Notes: generated by a model from the sequence alone, not told the origin. A stretch of DNA of 64,000 nucleotides from Desulfofundulus thermosubterraneus DSM 16057 (GCF_900142025.1 NZ_FQZM01000003.1:124001-188000), one strand, 5' to 3'. Counted from the first letter of the stretch, positions 47,390 through 56,461 are shown. Program-made: numbers and translations.

Positions 47390-50050
47390 ATGTTGTCAAA
47401 AAGGAAATTGCCCGAATTAATTGTTATTGCTCTTTTTGTAATTGCTCTGCTCCTTGTTTCTAATCCCGCCGCCCTGGCCGCTTCTCCAGAAAACCAGGCA
47501 AATCCAGTCACCAAGCAAGTTTTTCCAGAGTTCAAAGATGTTCCTGCAACAGATGTTGACGCTCTTTTTATCCGGTATCTCACCAGCACTGGATTCTTAA
47601 AAGGTTTTCCCGACGGCACCTTTGGTCCTGAGCGGCCGCTTACCCGGGCGGAAGCCGTGGCCGTGCTCACCAGGAACCGGGAGGTAGCACCCCCGACGGA
47701 CGGCAAACAAACCTTCCGGGATGTGGGTCCGGGTCATTGGGCTTACGCCAGCATCGAAACGGCGGCCCGGGAGGGCTTACTGGCCGGATATCCCGACGGC
47801 ACCTTTCGTCCCAACCAGTTGCTTAGCCGGGCGGAGGCGCTGGCCCTTGTGCTGCGCTGGTCCGGTCAACCACTGCCGGAGGTGCAAAGGCCTGTTCCTG
47901 CGGATGTACCCGCCGGTCATTGGGCCTACCGAACTGTGGCCGCGGCACTGGATGCCGGACTGGTGGTGCCTGCCGGCGACCGGTTTAATCCGGAGCAACC
48001 TATGCTGCGCAAGGCGTTCGCCCGCAGCGTGGCTGTTACCATGATTCTGAGCCCTTCCCGCCGTGCGGAAACACTAGACGCCACCCTAGTGGTTAAAAGC
48101 GGCAGGGTGACGTTGCAAAACGCTTCCGGCGAAAAAACTGTCAGCGGCAGTGTACCGGTGGCCCTTAACGACATTATCCGCACCGGTGTCGAGGGGAGGG
48201 CCGAACTGGTATTCCCGGACGGTTCCGGCGTGCGCCTTGAACCGAATACGGAAGTGCAGGTTACCCGCCTGGACGGCGCCGCGTCAATCTGCAAGGACGG
48301 GCGGCCCACGGAAATCATCGAGCACCTGGGCTTGAAACTGAATAAGGGGCAAATCTTTGGAGCCCTGGCCACAACCTATACCACTTTTAAAGAAACAGCC
48401 AGCCTGCCTGAACATACGGCTCCACCGGTTCTGGTGGCCTCCCTGGGAATCACCCCCGAACTGGCAGCCGCGCTGAGCAAGACCGCGGCTCCGGAAAAAA
48501 ACGCTCCCTGGTGGAAGCTAGCCCGGGCAACAAAGGTTCGTGTTACGGTGGACATGCCCTGGGCTGTAGCCGGAATACGGGGCACATTCTGGATGAACCG
48601 GGTCACTGATCAGGAGCAGGTAACCAACGTGCTCATCGGTGAAGCCACGGTCACCGCTGCCGAAAAAACCGTAACTCTGAGCGGCGGGCAGACCACCAGC
48701 GTCACCGCGGCCGGTGCACCACCACAACCGCCCGCCCCCATGAGCAAGGAGGAGGTGCAGGCCTGGCAGGCCGTCAAGGAGTGGGTGCAGGAACGGGCTC
48801 GGGCCATTGAGCAATCAGAGCCTGTAAAAATCGAGCCGCAACCGGCAGCGCAACTGGAGACTCCCGCTCAACCCGCACAAACGCTCAGGGAAATACTGGA
48901 TGAAGCCATCGCTAGCGCAGCCGCGGTCGCGGCAGACAGCAGTTCCGGTGGTTCTTCTGGAGACAGTGGATCTTCCAGCGGAGGGGAAAGTAATCTTGTC
49001 TGGTGCATGGAGACCGTGGACGGAAGCGTATACGGGGTGGAATCCGCGTCTATGGTGCTGGATCTTTCCGGGTACCCACATATCGTTTACAGTTGTTTTG
49101 ACGCAACCGGCAGCCACCTCAAATATGCATATAAAACCGGAGCAGGATGGCAATCAGAACCAATAGTGGACGATGCTGGCAACAACAAATTAATGTCCAC
49201 ATCCTTAGCTTTAGATACCTCGGGCAACCCCCACATTAGCTACTATGACGCAACGAATGGCAAGCTGATTTACGCCTGCAAAAACGGCCCACAATGGCAG
49301 CTAGAGCTTGTGGATACGGTAGTTGCGGATGTTTATTCCTCTTTGCCGCCGAAGATAGCCTCCCTGGCTCTGGACACCGAGGGCAGGCCGCACATAAGTT
49401 ATTACGATGCCACCAATAAAAAACTTAAATATGCTTTCCGGTTAGGTCTGGAGCAATGGGACCGGGCAACGGTGGTTGACAGCGTTTACGACGAAGGAGT
49501 TTATGCATCCATTGCCGTGGATAGGTACGACAATCCTCATATTGCCTATTACGACTGGAGCAACGGCGATTTGAAGTATGCCTATAAAGGGGCGAATGGA
49601 TGGGTAGTTGAGACTGTAGAAAGTGAGGGGTGGGTGGGCTGGAGCACTGCCCTGGCGCTGGACGCTTCCGGCAGACCTCATGTCAGTTACCACAAATGTG
49701 ATGATGGCACGCTTAGATATGCTTACCGCGATGCCGACGGGACGTGGCACACAGAGAAGGTTGACGGTGATCAAAACAATTATACGGGCGATTACACCTC
49801 CATAGCAGTAGGCAGTGCCGGGAACCCTTATATCGCCTATTTCGTTACAGTTATAAGCAACAATGAACATTTAAATTATCTAAAGTACGCCTGCAAAATC
49901 GCTTCCGGCTGGCAGATTCAAACCGTCGACGTTACGGAATATGTGGGTTGCCCCTCTATCGCGCTGGATTCCAGCGGCAGGCCACATATCAGCTACTATG
50001 ATGGTGCCAATTACAGGTTAAAGTATGCCTGTTTAACGCCTGCCCAGTAA
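47390..50050 (+). CDS. Surface protein: three SLH domains, FecR-like domain and beta-propeller repeats
   Basis: An 886-aa exported protein. Signal peptide at about 1-27, then three S-layer homology modules (FLKGFPDGTFGPERPLTRAE; LLAGYPDGTFRPNQLLSRAE; the third, diverged, ends FNPEQPMLRKAFARS) that bind pyruvylated wall polymer. A FecR-like domain lies at about 225-440 (GVEGRAELVFPDGSGVRLEP, AVAGIRGTFWMN). After an Ala/Gln-rich linker and Ser/Gly hinge, six to seven repeats of about 50 residues have the consensus SLALD-x-G-x-PHISYYDA-x-N-x-KLKYA, i.e. a beta-propeller. AGGTGAG lies 6 bases before the ATG at 47390. It is probably an exposed binding protein; the ligand is unknown. Confidence 0.9.
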   Translation: MLSKRKLPELIVIALFVIALLLVSNPAALAASPENQANPVTKQVFPEFKDVPATDVDALFIRYLTSTGFLKGFPDGTFGPERPLTRAEAVAVLTRNREVAPPTDGKQTFRDVGPGHWAYASIETAAREGLLAGYPDGTFRPNQLLSRAEALALVLRWSGQPLPEVQRPVPADVPAGHWAYRTVAAALDAGLVVPAGDRFNPEQPMLRKAFARSVAVTMILSPSRRAETLDATLVVKSGRVTLQNASGEKTVSGSVPVALNDIIRTGVEGRAELVFPDGSGVRLEPNTEVQVTRLDGAASICKDGRPTEIIEHLGLKLNKGQIFGALATTYTTFKETASLPEHTAPPVLVASLGITPELAAALSKTAAPEKNAPWWKLARATKVRVTVDMPWAVAGIRGTFWMNRVTDQEQVTNVLIGEATVTAAEKTVTLSGGQTTSVTAAGAPPQPPAPMSKEEVQAWQAVKEWVQERARAIEQSEPVKIEPQPAAQLETPAQPAQTLREILDEAIASAAAVAADSSSGGSSGDSGSSSGGESNLVWCMETVDGSVYGVESASMVLDLSGYPHIVYSCFDATGSHLKYAYKTGAGWQSEPIVDDAGNNKLMSTSLALDTSGNPHISYYDATNGKLIYACKNGPQWQLELVDTVVADVYSSLPPKIASLALDTEGRPHISYYDATNKKLKYAFRLGLEQWDRATVVDSVYDEGVYASIAVDRYDNPHIAYYDWSNGDLKYAYKGANGWVVETVESEGWVGWSTALALDASGRPHVSYHKCDDGTLRYAYRDADGTWHTEKVDGDQNNYTGDYTSIAVGSAGNPYIAYFVTVISNNEHLNYLKYACKIASGWQIQTVDVTEYVGCPSIALDSSGRPHISYYDGANYRLKYACLTPAQ

Positions 50051-50077
50051 TATTTTCAACCTGATCAAATCACTGCA

Positions 50078-50125
50078 GGACACCGGGGTGTTTCGAATAA
50101 ATAAAACGCTCCGGTGTTCTTCTTA
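50078..50125 (+). terminator. Terminator after the surface protein gene
   Basis: GGACACCGG (50078-50086) and CCGGTGTTC (50111-50119, one G-U pair) form a 9-bp stem, followed by TTCTTATCC. The large loop includes AATAAATAAAA. Weak T tail. Confidence 0.55.
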
Positions 50126-50263
50126 TCCTGCTCCAAGTGCCCCAGAAAAATCTCAGTTTCGCTGGCACGGACAGGAAAAATGATCGTAAAGCAAGAAAAA
50201 ATAGAGTGCGATATTTTACCCCTCTGCTGTCCGGAGGATACAAATGAAGAGGAGGAAAGGTCG

Positions 50264-52294
50264 TTGGATCCCCATAACGGTTCCCAGAAAAACCCCTTTT
50301 GGTTGATGGGTAGAGCAATCGCCCGCTTCCTTTCCGGCAGGCTTTTGCTCCCGCTCTTATTTTTTCTCCTGGTAGAGGTCGGCGTACTGGTGGGGCTTTT
50401 TGAGCGCGCGGAAATGAGCCTTTACGATGCCTGGTTTCGCCTTAAAGGAGCGCAGGACCCTGGGGATGAGGTAATAATCGTGGCCATTGACGACCGCTCC
50501 ATTCAAGAACTGGGGCCGCTGGCCTGGCCCCGCTTGGTTCACGCCCGCCTGCTGGACAAGCTCAGGCAAGCCCGAGTGGTGGGTTTTGATCTTATGTTTG
50601 ATATGCCCACCGCACCCCATGAGGACGCTACCCTGGCTGAAGCGGTAGCAAGGCACGGCAGAGTGGTGCTGGCCGGACATTTTGCCTTTGAAAAAGAAGG
50701 TCGGGAAACGGTGCAGGTCTTCCGCGGGCCGCTGCCGGAGATAGCCGACGGCGCCGTGGAAGTGGGATTTACCAATGTTCCCGCAGACGAAGACAGGGTG
50801 GTCCGCCGCATCACCCTGGTGGATGTGAATACTCTTGGCGTACCTGTTCCCTGTTTCGGCCTGGCAGTTGGTTTGGTGGCTGCCGGCGAAAAAAGCGAAA
50901 GCTTGGTCCTTGCCTCCCCGGGGTGCCTGCAGGCGGGTCAACGCAACATCCCGGTAGACCGCTTGTACCGCTCAATGCCCTGTTTTTACGGCCCGCAGGG
51001 CACCTTTAAGACCGTGAGCTTTATCGATGCCTTGAACGCCGACCCGTCCGTTTTTAGGAATAAAATTGTCTTGGTGGGGGCGACCAGCCCCGACGTCCAC
51101 GACTTTTTCCCCACTCCGTTTACCACCAGCAATCTGGTTTTAAGCGGCTCTCTGCCTGTGCCGGGAGTTGAAATTCACGCCTCGGTGGTCCAGAGCTTCC
51201 TGGACAGTCACTGGTACAGAAGGGTAACGCCGGTGGTAAACTTAATCCTTCTCTTCCTAGCCGGTCTGATTACGCATCTGGTTGTTTCCGGCCGGGGCCC
51301 GTGGACGGGCCTGGCAGGAATGCTGGCGCTGATCACCGCGTTTACCGGCGTCGCCGCCGGCGCCTGGTGGTACGGGCACCTGTGGCTTAACCTGGCGGCC
51401 CCCCTGGTTCTGATTTTCCTGACGTACGCCGGAAGTGCGGCGGCCGGCTTTGTACAGGCCGAAATGGCGCGGCGGCGCATTAGGGCCATGTTCGCCCGCT
51501 ACGTATCACCGGCGGTGGCAGCAGAATTGATGAAAAATCCGGAAATGGTGGAGTTGGGCGGCCGGCGGCAGGAGGTGAGCGTCATGTTTTGTGACATTCG
51601 CGGCTTTACGGCTTATAGCGAGAATAAGCCCCCGGAAGAGGTGGTCAGCCGCCTGAACAATTACCTGACGGCCATGACGGAAGTGATTTTCCGGCACGGC
51701 GGCACCCTGGACAAGTACCTGGGTGATGGCCTTATGGCCGTCTTTGGCGCACCATTACCCTACCCGGACCACGTGCGGCGTGCCATCGATGCCGCCCTGG
51801 AAATCCAGGAACGCGTGGCGGAATTGAACCATTCCTGGGAGATGAAAGGCCAGCCGCCCATGAAAGTTGGTGTGGGTATCAACTCGGGTACTGTGCTGGT
51901 GGGTAATGTGGGCAGTCCCGAGCGGATGGATTACACGGTAATCGGTGAAAACGTAAACCTGGCCTCCCGGCTGGAAGGCTTAACCAAGACCTATGGCGTC
52001 TCCATTGTGATTAGCGAACGCTCGGCGCACCTGCTGCCGGAGGAACCCTCCCGGCCCTGGCAGCTGGTGGAATTGGGCCGGGCTGAAGTGCGGGGATTTA
52101 CCGTACCCATCGGCGTGTATACGGCGGTAAGGGGGGAAGGCGCCGTACCGCCGGCCCCTTCAAAAGAAAAGCAGGCTCAATTATCAATAAACCAGGCACA
52201 TGTAAATAAGCCTGATGCCCAGATGGATTTGCCAGGCTTTCACACATCAGGATTTAATTTCGTTGGTCAAGGGGTGAAGAAAATCAAAATATGA
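50264..52294 (+). CDS. CHASE2-domain adenylate/guanylate cyclase (class III)
   Basis: A 676-aa membrane cyclase. N-terminal helix (about 25-45), an extracellular CHASE2 domain (about 50-330; VIIVAIDDRSIQELGPLAWP, KIVLVGATSPDVHDFFPTP), three membrane helices (about 340-420), then a class III catalytic domain: VSVMFCDIRGFTAYSE, the metal aspartates, DKYLGDGLMAVFGAP, and TVIGENVNLASRLEGL. The substrate-specifying residues look adenylate-like but cannot be settled by eye. AGGAGG lies 8 bases before the TTG at 50264; the frame opens at 50114. It makes cAMP or cGMP, which could feed the cNMP-domain proteins of this window (14898, 33094). The last 45 residues are a disordered tail. Confidence 0.9.
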   Translation: MDPHNGSQKNPFWLMGRAIARFLSGRLLLPLLFFLLVEVGVLVGLFERAEMSLYDAWFRLKGAQDPGDEVIIVAIDDRSIQELGPLAWPRLVHARLLDKLRQARVVGFDLMFDMPTAPHEDATLAEAVARHGRVVLAGHFAFEKEGRETVQVFRGPLPEIADGAVEVGFTNVPADEDRVVRRITLVDVNTLGVPVPCFGLAVGLVAAGEKSESLVLASPGCLQAGQRNIPVDRLYRSMPCFYGPQGTFKTVSFIDALNADPSVFRNKIVLVGATSPDVHDFFPTPFTTSNLVLSGSLPVPGVEIHASVVQSFLDSHWYRRVTPVVNLILLFLAGLITHLVVSGRGPWTGLAGMLALITAFTGVAAGAWWYGHLWLNLAAPLVLIFLTYAGSAAAGFVQAEMARRRIRAMFARYVSPAVAAELMKNPEMVELGGRRQEVSVMFCDIRGFTAYSENKPPEEVVSRLNNYLTAMTEVIFRHGGTLDKYLGDGLMAVFGAPLPYPDHVRRAIDAALEIQERVAELNHSWEMKGQPPMKVGVGINSGTVLVGNVGSPERMDYTVIGENVNLASRLEGLTKTYGVSIVISERSAHLLPEEPSRPWQLVELGRAEVRGFTVPIGVYTAVRGEGAVPPAPSKEKQAQLSINQAHVNKPDAQMDLPGFHTSGFNFVGQGVKKIKI

Positions 52295-52626
52295 ATCTTT
52301 TTTCATGGCTTATAGTAGGCCACTTAATTGGTGATTTTTTACTCCAAACACGGTGGATGGCCGAGGGGAAGACCAGGCACTGGTTTCCCCTGGTGGTGCA
52401 TGCCCTTGTTTATACTGCTGCGGTTTATCTCTCATCCCTGCCGGCCGCGGGGTTATCCCTGCCGGCAACGGCACTGGTTTTTCTGGCCCACCTGGTTCTC
52501 GACCGGCGACTGCTGGTGGATTTCTGGGCGCGGCGGATTACCGGCACGGTGGATATTCCCTGGTTAAGCGTGATCATCGACCAGTCCTGGCACGTGGTGG
52601 TGCTGGCCGTAGCCACTTTGCTTTAA
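52291..52626 (+). CDS. DUF3307-like small membrane protein
   Basis: A 111-aa protein with three to four helices and the DUF3307 opening LIVGHLIGDFLLQTRWMAEGK and HALVYTAAVYL. It overlaps the cyclase gene by 4 bp (ATGA), so the two are translationally coupled. Function of DUF3307 is unknown; the Asp in HLIGDFLLQ is conserved in the family. Confidence 0.82.
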   Translation: MNLFSWLIVGHLIGDFLLQTRWMAEGKTRHWFPLVVHALVYTAAVYLSSLPAAGLSLPATALVFLAHLVLDRRLLVDFWARRITGTVDIPWLSVIIDQSWHVVVLAVATLL

Positions 52627-52635
52627 TTATCTTCT

Positions 52636-53733
52636 TCAATTATCATCTTCCGGTAAAGCCTTGCTCATCCCTCTGATAAATGCTTCAACCACTGCGGGGT
52701 CGAAATGCGTCCCGGAGCAGCGCCGGATTTCCTTCAGTGCTTCGTGAAAAGGAGCACCCTTGCGGTAGGGCCGGTCGGTGGTTATGGCGTCGAAGGTATC
52801 CGCCACGGCGATAATACGGGCGACGAGGGGTATCTCTTTTCCCTTTATCCCTGTTGGGTAGCCGCTCCCGTCGTACTTTTCCTGGTGATAGAGGGCGCCC
52901 TCATACATTTTTTGAGCGAGATGACGGGGTTCCACGGTCCCCAGAATGCGGGCGCCGATTTCAGTGTGTGTTTTCATAATCTGCCATTTTTCCGGTTCCA
53001 GCGGACCTTCCTTGAGCAAGACATCGTCCCGGATACCGATCTTGCCCACGTCATGCAACAGGGCCGCCCGTTCCAGGGCTTCCAGTTCTTCCGGCGGCAG
53101 GCCCATTTCCCGCCCGGTAAGCACGGCGTACCGGCTGACCCGCTCCGAATGGCCGCTGGTGTAGGGATCCCTGGCGTCCAGCGCCGAGGCGAGCACCCGG
53201 ATCAGGCTGTTTAACAGTTGCCTCTGCCAGTTGTAAAGGCGGCTGTTTTCCAGGGCGATGGCCGCCTGGCCGGCCAGGGCCAGCGCCACTTCCAGGTCAT
53301 CCGACGTAAAGCTTTCGCCCTGTCTTTTGTTGACGAGTTGGAGGCATCCGATAACTCCCTTGCGAGCACGCAGAGGGATGCAGAGCAGGGAACGGGTGAC
53401 AAAGCCGGTAGAGTCGTCGAAACGCCTGGCCCAGGTCGGATCATTGCGTACATCCGGCACCAGGCGGGGTTGATCTTCAACCACTACCTGGCCGGCCAGT
53501 CCCTCGCCGGGCAACAGGCGTAAACCTTTGAGCGCTTCAGCCCGCGGACCCCGGGCTACCAGAGGGGCCAGGTACCCATCTTCTTCCAGTATCCACAGGG
53601 TACCCGCTTCCGCCGATACCACTTCCATCATTTTTTCCAGTACCAGTTCCAACAGGGCGTCAATCTCCAGTTGGGAGTTCAGCTGGCGGCTTATTTGGAG
53701 GATGGCCTGCCATTGTTCCGCACCGGTTGACAT
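52636..53733 (-). CDS. GAF-HD-GYP cyclic-di-GMP phosphodiesterase
   Basis: A 365-aa protein: a GAF domain at residues 20-165 (EAGTLWILEEDGYLAPLVAR, SLLCIPLRARKGVIGCLQLV) and an HD-GYP domain at about 180-355. The metal site is largely present: SGHSERVSRYA, LLHDVGKIGI, KTHTEIGARIL, then YHQEKYDGSGYPTGIKG (His-Gln-Glu where His-His-Glu is usual) and IAVADTFDAITTDRPYR. It should hydrolyse c-di-GMP in response to a GAF ligand. The plus-strand cyclase/DUF3307 pair converges on it. c-di-GMP also controls the riboswitch at 17671. Confidence 0.92.
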   Translation of the reverse strand: MSTGAEQWQAILQISRQLNSQLEIDALLELVLEKMMEVVSAEAGTLWILEEDGYLAPLVARGPRAEALKGLRLLPGEGLAGQVVVEDQPRLVPDVRNDPTWARRFDDSTGFVTRSLLCIPLRARKGVIGCLQLVNKRQGESFTSDDLEVALALAGQAAIALENSRLYNWQRQLLNSLIRVLASALDARDPYTSGHSERVSRYAVLTGREMGLPPEELEALERAALLHDVGKIGIRDDVLLKEGPLEPEKWQIMKTHTEIGARILGTVEPRHLAQKMYEGALYHQEKYDGSGYPTGIKGKEIPLVARIIAVADTFDAITTDRPYRKGAPFHEALKEIRRCSGTHFDPAVVEAFIRGMSKALPEDDN

Positions 53734-53812
53734 TTGTGATCATTCCCCCATGAGATGGTTAATTAAAACTTTTATGGAACCATGATTTTCCCGGGTTTTT
53801 CGGTTTTTTAAG

Positions 53813-54676
53813 TTAGGAAAGGAGGCCCTCCTTTAATGCCTTCACATACCTTGCCAGTTCTTCCTTCCGCCCCTCACTGAGGAGGGCCGTGATGATCTGA
53901 ACGTGGTTGATGAAGTCGTGGCGCTGGCCTCTAAGGATATCAATTTCCCAGCGCATCTCCTCGGCCAGTTTCTCCTGAGCGGCCACAACGGCTTCCCGCT
54001 CGGCAAAGCGCAGGACACGCCAGGTTAAGAAAAGTGATAGGAACAATGATATTGTCAGAAGAGCAAAAATTAGCGCCATTAATTTTTGGGTAGATGCATC
54101 AAAACGCGCGGCAGAGAAGAATTCGTTGACCGCAATGTAGATCAGAAACATCTGCATGAGCAGAGGTAAGAAGGTTCCCACGGGAATGTTGAGACGGCCG
54201 GTCTCCTTAAAGATGCGCCAACGCCGCCGGTAGCTAACGTAAGTAAGTATCGCCAAAGGAATAACATATGCCAGCGGGCAAATCACGCGGATCTTAAACG
54301 AAGCAAAGTAACTGGCCGGGGTAACGCCGATAAGGTAGACTAAAATAAAAAATGCTGTACTTTCGGCTAGTAAAGCAACAGTTAAAACGCTGAAGGTAAC
54401 TAAAACCGACTTTTGAATGGTAAAGCCGAAAAAAAACTTTATTGTCCAAAAGAAGAAGACCCATAGCAGAATGATCCGGAACGTCTGGGGAAGGTGAAAA
54501 AATACTACACCGGCAATTCCAAAAATTGTCCCCACCAACAAAACCCGCCGCCAGTTTTGTTTAATGTCATATCCGTTAAGGGTCAAGGCCAGCGCTAAAA
54601 AAACTACATTCTCGATGATAAAATTATAGAGAAACAATCCGTAATGAAGCAGTGTCGCGGCCAAACCGGTGCCCAT
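53813..54676 (-). CDS. Polytopic membrane protein with a kinase H-box but no ATPase domain
   Basis: A 287-aa protein with about seven membrane helices in the first 220 residues (AgrC-like topology), then a coiled helix (RFAEREAVVAAQEKLAEEMR) and the Spo0B/AgrC-type phospho-acceptor motif RHDFINHVQIITALLSEGR with His253. It stops 34 residues later, where the ATP-binding domain of a histidine kinase would normally begin. Third gene of an operon with a LytTR response regulator and an ATPase-bearing kinase-like protein lacking this histidine. I infer that it receives phosphate from that partner. Part of its 3' end is duplicated at 47077-47268. ATG 54676 follows GAGGGCGGTGG. Confidence 0.85.
   Translation of the reverse strand: MGTGLAATLLHYGLFLYNFIIENVVFLALALTLNGYDIKQNWRRVLLVGTIFGIAGVVFFHLPQTFRIILLWVFFFWTIKFFFGFTIQKSVLVTFSVLTVALLAESTAFFILVYLIGVTPASYFASFKIRVICPLAYVIPLAILTYVSYRRRWRIFKETGRLNIPVGTFLPLLMQMFLIYIAVNEFFSAARFDASTQKLMALIFALLTISLFLSLFLTWRVLRFAEREAVVAAQEKLAEEMRWEIDILRGQRHDFINHVQIITALLSEGRKEELARYVKALKEGLLS
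53831..54022 (-). repeat. 192-bp direct repeat, copy 2
   Basis: This copy lies within the intact H-box gene. See the copy at 47077-47268; roughly 91% identity by eye, no gaps, same orientation. Confidence 0.9.
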
Positions 54677-54691
54677 TCACCACCACCGCCC

Positions 54692-55534
54692 TCACATACC
54701 CGGCAACATCACCACAAACCGCGTTCCGTTCGTTTCGTCCGTAAAGACCCGCACCGTGCCCATCAGTTTTTCAGCCAGGGTTTTGACTATGTGCAGGCCC
54801 AGGCCGCTGTGCCCTTCTCCCTTGGTGGTGTAACCGGGCTCGAAAAATTTTTCCATCGTCCCCGGCTCGATGACCGGCCCCCGGTTGCTTACCTCCACTT
54901 CCAAAAGTGGCCCGGACCGGTGTATTTTCACCGAGACAATTCTTTCGGACTCCTCCAGAGGAAGGACCGCGTCAAAGGCATTGTCCACCAGGTTGCCGAT
55001 GATCCGGGCCAGATCGACCGCCTTTGGGCCCAGGCCGGCCAGGGAGGCGGAAATGTCGATATCCAGCCTGATGTGCTTCACATCCGCCTCGGAGACCTTT
55101 GCCTTCAACAGGGCGCCGATGATGGCGTTATCCACCTTGAGGACGTTGTTTAAAAAGGTTATTTTAGCACAAATATTTTCGAGGTAGCTGGAGAGGTCTT
55201 CCCACCGTTCTTGATGGATTAAGCTGGAAATTTCCTCGATATAAAGATTAAAATCCTGGTTTTGGAACTTGATGGAACCAGCGAGGCCGACAAAGCTCTG
55301 CGCCATGGCCTCCCGGGCAGACAGGAGGGCCTCTTTTTCGTAAATCTTGACCATCCTGGCGACGATGAAAACGTTGAGGACTATGCTGCCGGCAAAGGAG
55401 CTGAGGATGAGCAGGTGTTTCGATGTTTGAGCGGGTTGGACCGGACGCTGGAGGAGGTACAGCGCTACGATGGCGACCAGCAGGACCAATTGGAAAAAAG
55501 CCAGGAGAACGACAGAGCATTTGCTCTTCTTCAT
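54692..55534 (-). CDS. Sensor histidine kinase-like protein with Gln at the phospho-acceptor position
   Basis: A 280-aa protein: two membrane helices (about 8-28 and 41-62), a Spo0B-type dimerisation helix, and an intact HATPase_c domain. ATP-site motifs are all visible: N box IIGNLVDNAFDAV, F/G1 region KFFEPGYTTKGEG, G2 HSGLGLHIVKTLAEKL, and GTRFVVMLP. The H-box reads FQNQDFNLYIEEISSLI: aligned to RHDFINHVQ of its neighbour, the phospho-accepting His is Gln93. It therefore should bind ATP but not autophosphorylate. The start ATG at 55534 overlaps the stop of the response regulator gene (ATGA). Confidence 0.88.
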   Translation of the reverse strand: MKKSKCSVVLLAFFQLVLLVAIVALYLLQRPVQPAQTSKHLLILSSFAGSIVLNVFIVARMVKIYEKEALLSAREAMAQSFVGLAGSIKFQNQDFNLYIEEISSLIHQERWEDLSSYLENICAKITFLNNVLKVDNAIIGALLKAKVSEADVKHIRLDIDISASLAGLGPKAVDLARIIGNLVDNAFDAVLPLEESERIVSVKIHRSGPLLEVEVSNRGPVIEPGTMEKFFEPGYTTKGEGHSGLGLHIVKTLAEKLMGTVRVFTDETNGTRFVVMLPGM

Positions 55535-56310
55535 TTCTGAATCATGAGGCAAAAGGCCTCAAACTTCTCCCGGCGCATGGTTACCCTGGCGGGGTAGTTG
55601 CGGAAAGTCACTTCATAGGCGCGGTCCGCATAGGGTAAAACCTTTTCCACGCGGTCGATGTTGATAATGAAACTTTTGTGGCAGCGAAAAAACCGGCCAG
55701 GGTCAAGCCTTTGCTCCAGGAGGGAAAGCCGCTCCGATGTTTCATAGAGCCCGGAGTCCGTGTGGATGACACACTTTTTACCCACTTTTTCCACGAAAAA
55801 AATGCTGTCCGTGTTTATGATGATAATCCCGTGTCCTCTTTTGATGGTGAGTTTTGTGTAGTTGTCCGGTGTGGTTTTTGAGCTGCCGCCCGGCCCGGGG
55901 TACGGCTGGTGATCTTTACCCCCGGCGGTTCGCATCTCTTTGAAGCGCTTTAACTTGTCCAGCGTTCGCCCGATTCGTTCCCGGTTAAGGGGCTTGATCA
56001 GGTAATCCACGGCGTCCAGGTTGAATGCTTCGGCGGCATACTGGGGGTAGGCGGTGATGAAAACGATAAAGACGCCGGGGTGCTGCCTTTGTAGTTGGTG
56101 AACAGCCGAAAGGCCGTCCAGCCCGGGCATCTGGATGTCGAGAAAAACAGCGTCCGGCCCGGTATCCTTTACCAGTTTCAGGAGATTCCCGCCATTGCTG
56201 GCCTTACCGATGACAGCGACACCATCGAATGTCCTCAGCATATCACTCAACAGGCTGCAGATGGGCTCGTCGTCATCGGCAATTACTATCTTTAATTCTG
56301 AGCCCGACAT
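55531..56310 (-). CDS. LytTR-family response regulator (AgrA-like)
   Basis: A 259-aa regulator with a receiver domain (IVIADDDEPICSLLSDML, phospho-Asp in AVFLDIQMPGLDGL, FITAYPQYAAEAF, YLIKPLNRERI) and a LytTR DNA-binding domain from about 150 (TKLTIKRGHGIIIINTDSI, FFRCHKSFIINIDRVEKV). LytTR proteins of this type control Agr-like or cell-surface genes. First gene of the operon; GGAGG precedes the ATG. The 150-bp AT-rich region upstream likely holds the promoter, but I see no clear hexamers or LytTR direct repeats. Confidence 0.93.
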   Translation of the reverse strand: MSGSELKIVIADDDEPICSLLSDMLRTFDGVAVIGKASNGGNLLKLVKDTGPDAVFLDIQMPGLDGLSAVHQLQRQHPGVFIVFITAYPQYAAEAFNLDAVDYLIKPLNRERIGRTLDKLKRFKEMRTAGGKDHQPYPGPGGSSKTTPDNYTKLTIKRGHGIIIINTDSIFFVEKVGKKCVIHTDSGLYETSERLSLLEQRLDPGRFFRCHKSFIINIDRVEKVLPYADRAYEVTFRNYPARVTMRREKFEAFCLMIQK

Positions 56311-56461
56311 AAGGAACCTCCGGTGAATAATAAGATTTTATAATATTAAATTTTTAAAGCGATAAATGAAAATTATTTATAATATTCTCTTCACAGTTTC
56401 AAAATCCTTCTTCGGTTCAGGCCACTCCTTACCGGATCCACCCGGGTGCTGCTTTTACCAT

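Noticed and set aside
47068-47706. Full 212-aa protein from the frame reading back into the SLH gene
   Set aside because: The first 100 codons are antisense to the SLH signal region and have no start signal; only the last part is real kinase-derived sequence.
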